The notes under the pieces were generated by a model. It was not told where the DNA came from and did not search any database. It saw nothing but the letters and a program-made list of their open reading frames with translations. This document shows, in pieces, positions 55,926-64,000 of a DNA stretch of 64,000 bases. Source of the DNA: Varanus komodoensis (Eukaryota > Chordata > Lepidosauria > Squamata > Varanidae); assembly GCF_004798865.1 (NCBI RefSeq), contig NW_025335440.1, forward strand, positions 7,953,130 to 8,017,129. Direction: 5' to 3'. A program made the translations under genes and the position numbers. The first letter of the stretch is position 1. Each line of letters begins with the position of its first letter.

Positions 55926-58900
55926 CATGTTGGGAGCGAGAAAGACAGTCATTCTTGGCACGCATTCCTCTGGTGCACTCTCAGGGGAGGAAGAGGAGGA
56001 GGAGGAGCAGTGGGGTGGGGGAGGCTTAAGAATGTGGATAAACTCCAGATGTTGAGATGAGAGCTGTGAAGGCCCTTGGATTCAACAAGCCATTCATTCC
56101 AGGTGTTTGCGCTTCTGGGAAATGCTTTGGTCAATAAAGAAAGTTTTGCGAGAGAGGGCTCGTGCTCTGAATGTGTGAAGGAAGGAAACTTAGCTCACGA
56201 CAGCTTGAATCCAAGCTAGTATACCTCTAAGAACCCTCAATATGAGTCTTTTCGGGTCTCATCCCTTTGGAAGTGGCCCTTTGGAAGCGATCCTGTACAC
56301 CGATCCTCTAAATGGGCCACCCTCCTCTGCTGGCGTCACATCAAGGGGTCAAGAGCCATGCCTGTCTCGTCCCCCTCCAAAAAACTCACCTGTTCCAAGC
56401 TGGCGCCCCCAAACTGTACACCTGGGTCATTCTCAGGGGCTGCCTGCCCACTGGGGGAGTCTGGCCTTGAGATAAGAGCCCCACTTCTCTCTTCCCAACA
56501 TCTGGACTTGGCCCACATTCCAAGCCCCCAGCCTCTGCCACTGCTCCTCCTCCTCTTCCTCCTCTGAGCCCCATTCAGGTGTCTTTGAGAATGCACACAA
56601 AGCACATTCTTTGATCTGATATCTCATTCCCAACATCAAATACATATAATTAATGTAATAGTCTCTGCCCACCTTCGTATCCATTAGCCCTAGTTCCATT
56701 TACACAACCTGACTTTTAAGATAAATTCTTTCTCAGCTTGGTTCACTGGGCATGCAGCTCTCACCCCACCATGGGCTTTGTAGTCTTTGGGCTGCAGAAG
56801 TTGCGGCTTTCTGTCGCTTGGGTTTTGAACCATGGAGGTGCAACTCAGTATTTTTCTCACCAGGTGGGATGTACAAAGATCTAGTGGACTCCTGGGGGAC
56901 TGAATAGATTCCATACAAGCAATTCAGGCATCATGAATGATGGAACACCATTTCTCGGTAGCAGGACCTCAGCTACTGATCCCAAATTCTGTCTGAAGTT
57001 GGAGTTTCTCAGAAATCTCTTTCAGTTCTCCTTCCTTCCTTCCTTCCTTCCTTCCTTCCTTCCTTCCTTCCTTCCTTCCTTCCTTCCGAGCTTCCAAGCA
57101 TTCTTTGAAGACTAGCAGCATCACCTCCTTTGGCAGATTCCAATTTCTCCTGCCTTAAGCATCATCCAGATAGACCTTTCAAAAATTATTAATGGCCAGT
57201 TTGCGGCTAACGGAAAAGGCATCTCTTCTATTCCAGTGCTGACTTCATGTCTCCACTACATTTTTCACCCTAGATCAGTCACCCTCCCTCAACTTTCTGG
57301 CAGAGACAGATGTCTTCCTGATGATGCTTTCAAACAGTGTTCATCCTTTCGCACCGTCACATCAATCAACCGTCCCGGGTCGCAATCCGTCTTCCTCCCT
57401 GCTCCTCTGGCCCCGGTGACCTCCCTCCATGCGATCCGGCCCACAAATGGGCCCTGAGCTGCAGTTAGTAGGATGTTGGGTGTCACAAATGTTTAGAGGA
57501 GATGTGGGGGGAAAGACATGTGTGGGGCTGAAAGCTCAGTCTGTGAAGAGTCAGGCACTCGCAGAACTGCCCGCGAACTCTGCACTGTGCTTGTCTCTCT
57601 ACGTAATGCTGTTAACCATGACAGCTAAATTCAATTGGATTTCAGAGCAGCTTTTCGCAGGGTTTCCTGCAGCCTCCAATCAAAGGGCAGCCCAGGCTGA
57701 GACCCGCTTAGCTTTTAAAAATCAGGCTGCTACTGGGATTGGTCTTACCTCTGCTAGCAACTTGTCAAGCCTACAGCCTGAATGGGGAGGGGTGGAAAGC
57801 CACCACTCTGAATCTTCTCTGCCCTCTAATTTACTTTTCAACCCACAAATCACGAAGAGCTGGCTATTGGGTCTTTCGTTGTTCTGCAGACTGCATGAAC
57901 TCCCCCCCCGTATTTTTGGTGGCACACCCAGTTTTTGGCTGACTTCAGGCCAGGTCCCATCCGTCCAATTTCCCACAATGCCCTGTCACGATACTTCCGC
58001 AGGCATTCTGGGTAGGCTGATTTCCGCTGCTACTGCCAGGGGCAGGGCCCTGATGAGCCAGATGACGTTTTGAATTTTGACTCCCAGGCCCCCAGAGAGC
58101 ATCACGCATCCTTGCACTTAAATTCTTGGAATGACCATGCAGAGATGCAACAGACCCGGTGCAAAATCAGCCAGGATCGCCACCCCCTTATGACGCACAA
58201 GGATGGCTGAGTGTCTGTGAGATGCATGCTGGGAGAATCAGCCAGTGGCAGAGCAAGGGGGAGAAGGAAGCAGACTGTGCGGGAAAGGGGACAATGGAAG
58301 GCTCAGGGATACAGCCCAGAAGCAGCGGGAAAGGAGCGAAAGACGGAGAGAGTGTGCAAAGAGTAGGAATGGTGGGGGGGGGAGGGATGAACAGGACTTC
58401 TTCACAGGGGCGGCATGAGTGGGGCTGGATTACTCAGACCGTGATCCACTAGGGCCAAGGACAGAAATGCAAGCCCAGGGTCACCCTGCCCTCTCGCTGC
58501 TTGAGGGGAAGGACAGGATGGGGCCACATCTCCACCACACCTGCACACAGGGCACCCAGCACACTGCCTGGTCAACAGCTCTCTTCCTTGCGTCCATTTC
58601 ACAGGGCTGCCGCCTGAGGGTTAGGGTTAGCTTTGTCCTTTCTGCTTCCGTGTACTACAGTTGTGTAAATCTGAGTCTGCAGAGCATCTTGGTGTATCTA
58701 TCCCATCTGAAAATGTTCTTATCTGCCTCAAGCCTTAAACAAAATCAATCACAGTGCTGGAACTTGCTGGATTTTCAGCAGATGGGACACCGGCCTATGG
58801 ATTATACCAGGAAGCCTTCTAGGTGCTTGAAAATGTCATCCGATTTGGAATCAATAGCCTGCCTTCTAGTTGTGTATTTAGCCAGGTAAATACGACGCTT

Positions 58901-60326
58901 GCTATTTTCATCTTCTGAGAACCGTGTGACTTCTAAGTCATGTCAAATATGCAGAGTGCTTTTTGAATTTGCAAAATCAACATCCCATTACCTCCGTGGT
59001 AGCAATATTGCTGAATTTCACAGTCCTAAGTAATTTTGGGAGCTCACAGTGCGGATTCCAATTTTGTTTCTTTATTGCAAATATCTGTATGCCGCAGCTT
59101 GCCAAGCTTCTGCAGTGGCTTGCAACGCTAAAAAGAACAACGGGAGGTATGATCCGAACTCAAAGCAGCGGCAGTGCAGCTAAATAAATAAATAAAATGG
59201 GGAAGAACAGTGGTTAATTTCCAGATGCTGATGGCACAACGAAGTTTTAATGGAAACCAAGAAGGGGGTTGTTTGAAATTCCATTGGAAGGGAGCTTCCT
59301 GCGATTCTCAAATGGGGCTCCAACAGAGGACGCCCTGTTGATGGTGGAGGCAAATATACCCCCCAAACACACTCACACATACACGCGCACACACAAACTT
59401 TTGCCAACTGAAACTGAAGGCCCAAAGCAGGTTAAGTTGGGAGTGGGGGAGCCCACTGCTGCAAAATTTCCCAAAATATTTGTGCAGATGTGGAGCCCAG
59501 AACTACATATCTCTGGAGCGATGTATGTAGGTGCAACTCCTCCAGCCTCACACACACAGAGAAACCACATCCCATTTGAAAAAAAATCAAGTCCAAGCAC
59601 CAACTTGGCTCACATCAGAAAAAGTCAACGTCACTGCATGGGGGATGGAGGGGAATGGCTGGCTCCAGATCAAGAAAATCCACTGACCTCTGGTAAATCC
59701 TATTTTTCCAAGCGTGGCTGGAACCCCAGAGACTATGATGCTGAGTCCCAGCCATGCCAGTGGGAGCTCCTTTCCCCTTCCTGACCAGTCTTCTGTGAGC
59801 ATTTCCATTCAGATGCAGCCAATATATCTCCAGAAGTGCAAGTAATTTTGCTTTCTTCTCCCAATATGCACCAGGCGTTGATTTCTTTGGATGACAGGCC
59901 ATCAATTCATCATAGCAGGTGAAGGTCTGCAGGCACCCACATGTGGGTTTTTAATTAGGGCTTAAATTTTTAACCAAGTGGGAGGCAGGGCTCTCCAGAT
60001 CTCTGTGCAAGGCTGGCAAAAACTTGTCAAAGAGTTTTTGCCTCTGTCCCTGGCCCTGCTCATGGTTACATTCAAAAGAGAAATAAAGAAGGACCAGCGG
60101 TGTCCTCCAAAAGATCACATTGCCCCGGTGTCCTTTGGGGGATCGCAAAATGTGTGAAACTGACGTGAAAACCTGGGGGGGGCAAAGAAAATCAGGAGCT
60201 GAAGTTGGATGTGTCCAGTGTGGGTTCAGTTTTGTATGCATGCCGGCTGGGGAACATGGTTATCTCTTGGGGAGCAGTAGACCATTTGATTTCTTTTCAA
60301 TCATTCGTTGGGTGTGGGTGGGGTGT
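55926..60326. other. unannotated single-copy sequence with a (TTCC)n run
   Basis: Long stretch without recognised exon. A TTCC run lies at 57030-57087 and two TTAGGG-like units at 58617-58630. The part at 58640-59060 is repeat-free and could be regulatory. A CT-rich piece at 56520-56580 resembles the one at 60700-60740. Confidence 0.35.
57030..57087. repeat. (TTCC)n microsatellite
   Basis: Fourteen regular CTTC units. Confidence 0.98.
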
Positions 60327-60800
60327 TGTCGTGAGCCACGTATCCTCCTTCAAACAGACACTGCCTCGGGCTGTTTCTTTTGCCAAACACTCTTTATTGC
60401 TTTCAAGTGCAAATTAAAGAGAGCCTCTGAGCATACACAAAGTGGCTTGTGGAACCCAATCTGGTGATTAGTTCCTGAAGCTTTCCTTACTAGCACGTTT
60501 GTTCCCTGCCCTTTTGGGAGGGCCCCCTTGAAAGCAGGCATCTCCTCTCCCACTGCTGGCTCCTTGCCAGGGGTCCAGCTCCGAGGGGAGGGACTGAGCC
60601 ATACCTGGGGGCTCCTCTTTCCCCACAGCACCTCCCACTGGCTGGCCACTCAAGCCACTCTCAGGAGCGGTCCAGCGAGTGATGCGGACGGCGAGACAAT
60701 CACCCCCCCCCGCTCCTCCTCTTCCTCCTCCATCCCAGGAGGATGTCTCAGGAAGACTTTCCTCATCCTCCCTTGAGCAAGCACCTCTGGCAGAGCTGGC
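60327..60800 (-). mobile_element. candidate LTR fossil (low confidence)
   Basis: The plus-strand start 'tgtcgtgagccacgtatcct' and a polyadenylation signal in the complement near 60388 give an LTR-like end on the minus strand. No internal region was recognised on either side. Family and age are uncertain. Confidence 0.25.
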
Positions 60801-60834
60801 TTTCTGTGGGAATACTTATATTCTTATAATACGT

Positions 60835-61060
60835 TATATTCTTTTCGGCGTCAGGCAAAACCCTTTTTACTTTCCCACTATTTTAATGTTTCATTGATTT
60901 GAACTGGGGTTTTACTATATTAATGTCCGGATGCTGTGGGGTTTGTTTTATTCCGCTTATTTATTGTAAACTGTCCTGAGCTGTTTGTAGGGATTAAAAA
61001 GCTTTTGATTGATAGAGAGATAGACAGACAGATAGATAAATAAATAAATACTTGCCAGGA
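60835..61060 (+). mobile_element. L2-type LINE 3' end
   Basis: 'ttttcggcgtcaggcaaaac', an A/T-rich UTR, 'ttattgtaaactgtcctgag', then a tail of GATA and AAAT units to 61050. Confidence 0.75.
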
Positions 61061-61334
61061 CCCATCAACCTGCTTGTTCCCAACAGGAGAAAAGAAATGG
61101 CAGCTCAGAATTGTGGCAAGAGGGGAGAATATTGGTTAAATGTGATTTCAGAATGCAAACAGTTTCCTTTCGGGGAATTCTGCGACAACTGGATGTCAAC
61201 AAGTCCCTTATCAGGCTTAGTCATACTTTGAGTAGACCTATTGAAACCAATTGGAGTTGAGTGAATCACAGGTGGTTTTTCCCATTGATTGCATTGGGTC
61301 TCGTCTGATTAAATCTGGGTTCTTTATTCACTGG

Positions 61335-61540
61335 ATTTATAACCACCTTTTTCTTTTTTAATGAACTCAGAGCAGCCTACCTCATTCTCCTCCTCTTCCT
61401 GCTCTCAACCCTATCCCCACAACAACAACCTTGTGAGGTAGGTTGTGCTGAGAATCTGCCACCCAGTTGGATCCATGAGCAAGCGAGGACTAGAACCCAG
61501 GCCCGGCTCTTAACCACTGCCCTACACTAGCTCTCAGTGA
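61335..61540 (-). mobile_element. tRNA-derived SINE, minus strand
   Basis: 'gaactcagagcagcctacct', 'caacaaccttgtgaggtagg' and 'gcgaggactagaacccaggc', with head 'ccactgccctacactagctc' near 61515-61535. The tail end is at the 61335 side. Confidence 0.88.
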
Positions 61541-61558
61541 CTGCATGCACATGGACTC

Positions 61559-61997
61559 TTTTTTATAAATTTATTTTTTTAGACAAAAAAACATAAATAC
61601 AATACATCCCAACAATAATAATATAACATAACAAGAGCACAATAATTTAAAAAAAAATGAAAGAGTGTACCCACCGCCCTGGAGACCAATGCTACCACCA
61701 TCATATACTATAACAATTAATAATATATAATATACTTCAATTATTTCCATATCCCCTCCAGAAGTTCATATAATCTTGACTGGGTTTACAGCCTTTGCCT
61801 TCTATCAGTACTGCTTTTACAAAATCTCCCCAAATTTCATTATATTTATTTGCTTTCATTAACCCTCTTTTAATTTTTATTTCTGTCGTCAGTTTATCAT
61901 TAATTACCATGTTCCATATTTCATTATACCATTCATGCCTTTGCAAAGCCCAATTCTGTTTCCAATATTTAACTATCACTAACCTAATTGCCATTAT
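61559..61997 (-). mobile_element. L1 LINE, strongly 5'-truncated, with 11-bp target-site duplication
   Basis: The minus strand begins inside the ORF2 C-terminal region (IVKYWKQNWALQRHEWYNEI, then NMVINDKLTTEIKIKRGLMK and NEIWGDFVKAVL), which is L1-like. It stops at FWRGYGNN, then a 3' UTR and an A-rich tail follow. The 11-mer 'cacatggactc' lies on both sides, at 61548-61558 and 61998-62008, exactly as target-primed reverse transcription produces. The inserted length is 439 bp, and the exact duplication suggests a comparatively recent event. Confidence 0.92.
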
Positions 61998-62008
61998 CAC
62001 ATGGACTC

Positions 62009-63934
62009 ATGGATTTGTAACCTATAAGTAAGAACGAAAAAATCAGAATAGAATCCGGCTTGTGTGCTCTCTCTTTCTTGTGCACGGCCTGGCTAAGAGG
62101 TAAGCTGAACCAAGAAGTCCACATCTGTTTAAAATGCCCACAGCTTTCCTGCACAAAATAGGCCAAGTACACAGTTCTTTACACCAAGTTTGTAAAACCT
62201 GCACAGAAGTGGAACTCCATTTGAACGCACTTCCTGGCTGATGCCCACGCAAACGCTGAGCAAAAGGCAGACTTTGGCAGAGAGAAAGTGGGCAAGATCC
62301 AGAGCTGGGCTGAAGAAATCTAACAGATCCCCACCTCCAAGCCAGATTCCTCACAGAGGACCCATAAGTGTTGCTGAGTGTGTTTGAGCTGCGTTAAAAA
62401 CACATCCATTCCCTAAATTGCACAGGTGATACAGAAAAACCTGACCTTTAAAACCACAGCTGCATTTTTATAGTCATTTGGACAATTTTCATGTTTTAAG
62501 AAAGAACATCAGGGTTTACTAAACAATGCTTGGCTGATGGGCAATAAAAGATTGGAAGAAACACGATTCACCTACTGTGACGATTGTTTTCGGAGTGCTT
62601 GGCAAACTTTGGAGATGAAAATCATTCAAAAGCCTCTAGGAAAATAGCCGAGATCTTTTATGTACCTGGGCAGCTGCAGACTTTCCAGATAAATAGAAGG
62701 GATCTGAGTCTCTTTCTGCCAGAGGATAAAATTCTGTTTTAAGGAACCTCTTACAGGATACATTCCAATGGCAGATGGAGTTGGAAGATAAAGACAAAAG
62801 GAACAGAGTTCCCTCCATCTTCCACAGACTCTCTCTCTCTCACACACACACAAGCACTTATTTTAGCTTAAAGCAATTTCAATAAGTACCGCCAATAAGT
62901 TAGGAGAGGCTTTTCAATCTTTGAAAACAAAAAATGCCCAAAAACTGGAAAGCCACCAAAAGGCTATTGGCCAGGAAAGGGGCCATGGCCTATCTGGGAA
63001 ACATGTGTTTTGCCTCAGGGCCCCACGCTTAAGCTCGGGCACCTTGAAGTCCTGGAGCAAAACTTAATCATGCAAAGGAGTTAGCCAAGAAATAAATATT
63101 GCATCACTTTTTTCCCACCATAGCCTCAGGAAGGAATCCCACTTTCTTTCTGAGATGATATTATATCTATTTTTCCTCTGCTGATCCTCATGAAAACAAA
63201 ACCGATAAATATAGGAAACGATCCGCTGTGAGATTAAACTTTATGTTAAATAGAACTGAGTTGCCAGTAGGAAAGTAAGCCATTAAGGTCGCTTGACAAA
63301 CAGAAGCCAACGTAGGACAGAAAACGACTAAAATGCCACGCATGACCTTCAGAAACAGGCGCATCGGAGTCCTTGATGTGAGAATGGCGGTCTTGCACAC
63401 CGCAGACGTGACTTGCAGCAATCAGATTTCACTGCCACCTGGGTTCCCCAGGGACCCCAAACAGAGCCCCGAAGCCTTCCACCGACTTCCCCGTCAACAT
63501 TTTACTTTTAATCACTGGACTAGACTTGAAAGATAGCACACTATCGTCTTCTCTCTCTTGCTCCCGGCGCTGGTGCAAAGAGAAGGGATGGCACCTGCCT
63601 CCTATTCTTCCACGTGGCCTTTCCCTTCGTCCACCTCTTTCTCTTCTCTTCCCCCCCCCCCGCCACCCCCAAGCTCAGCATCACTGTGTCGCTCCCCCAG
63701 CCCCTTTCCTCCCTATTATCCCTTTCCCCACCCCAGCCTTCCCTTCTCTTCCCAGCCTTGCTCTCTTGCTCCCACTCAACCCCTGGCCTCCTTGCTTCTT
63801 TGAGCCCCTGGGCTGTTTCTCTCGTCACCACCGGCCACACAACTTCTTCACCTTGGCACATCTCACCTCTCCCAGCCGCTGTAGGCATCACAGAGTCATC
63901 CCCTGCTTGCACTCCATTTCTTGCATGGATTGAG
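62009..63934. other. unannotated sequence; polypyrimidine tract at the end
   Basis: No exon recognised. A short CT/CA run lies at 62829-62851. A strongly pyrimidine-rich tract, with a C12-type run near 63650, spans about 63600-63790. Confidence 0.4.
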
Positions 63935-64000
63935 GAAGCCGGTGTGACTTGGTGCTACGTTTGCAGGACTGGGACTCAGGAGGTCCGGGTTCGAGTCCCC
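63935..64000 (+). mobile_element. tRNA-derived SINE, cut by the window end
   Basis: 'gactgggactcaggaggtcc' and box B 'gggttcgagtcccc' at the last bases. The rest of the element lies outside the window. Confidence 0.85.

Noticed and set aside
57690-57720. 'cccgcttagctttt', 5S-like on the minus strand
   Set aside because: Flanks do not align with 5S rRNA or with the 5S-derived SINE at 39 kb.
58617-58630. TTAGGG-like pair
   Set aside because: Only two units, with no array around them; likely chance.
1-64000. CRISPR arrays, operons or phage-like systems
   Set aside because: No regularly spaced short repeats with unique spacers and no prokaryotic gene layout; the repeat content is that of a reptile genome.

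Overview
This is vertebrate nuclear DNA, most likely from a squamate reptile (lizard or snake). The case rests on the repeats: long and short CR1 LINEs, L2-type LINEs, a BovB (RTE-clade) LINE tail, a 5'-truncated L1, many copies of tRNA-derived SINEs with readable Pol III box B sequences, one 5S rRNA-derived SINE, and hAT-type non-autonomous DNA transposons. There are no operons, ribosome binding sites, CRISPR arrays or prokaryotic genes. I could not identify any host protein-coding exon with confidence. The only substantial open frames that read as real proteins belong to retrotransposons.

Layout. 1-5 kb: mostly unrecognised single-copy DNA with a BovB tail (about 1.99-2.45 kb) and a 5'-truncated CR1 (2.88-3.51 kb) that carries an 8-bp target-site duplication. 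5.5-6.4 kb: two copies of one tRNA-derived SINE family separated by about 180 bp; the whole block is bounded by a 9-bp direct repeat, as if it had moved as one unit. 7.2-9.3 kb: a LINE tail split by a small CR1 insertion with a 6-bp duplication, then an older CR1 of a different subfamily. 12.3-13.3 kb: a hAT element with matching terminal inverted repeats, directly followed by a tandem array with a 177-178-bp unit that contains TTAGGG-like motifs. 14.4-15.0 kb: a weak candidate solo-LTR fossil. 16.25-16.65 kb: a small CpG-rich segment.

20.07-24.44 kb: a nearly full-length CR1 on the minus strand with an uninterrupted ORF1 (zinc-binding cysteines plus an SGNH-esterase-like domain) and a broken ORF2 (endonuclease and reverse transcriptase). 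Its 5' end abuts an L2 fragment on the other strand. 25-47 kb: single-copy DNA with scattered L2 tails, SINEs, hAT fragments and several perfect hairpins. A few AT-rich stretches look like candidate regulatory elements.

47.5-49.65 kb: a strong CpG island with paired CCAAT boxes, a GC/KLF-type box, very long G and C runs and consensus-like splice donors on both strands. This is the best candidate for a host promoter, but which gene it serves, and in which direction, cannot be decided here. 50-64 kb: more L2, SINE and CR1 fragments, a 439-bp L1 insertion with an exact 11-bp target-site duplication, a second weak LTR-like candidate, and a SINE cut by the window end.

Nothing here amounts to a clearly new biological system. 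The observations most worth checking are the composite SINE unit, the telomere-motif tandem array next to the hAT element, the paired hairpins near 38.4 kb and the unassigned CpG island.
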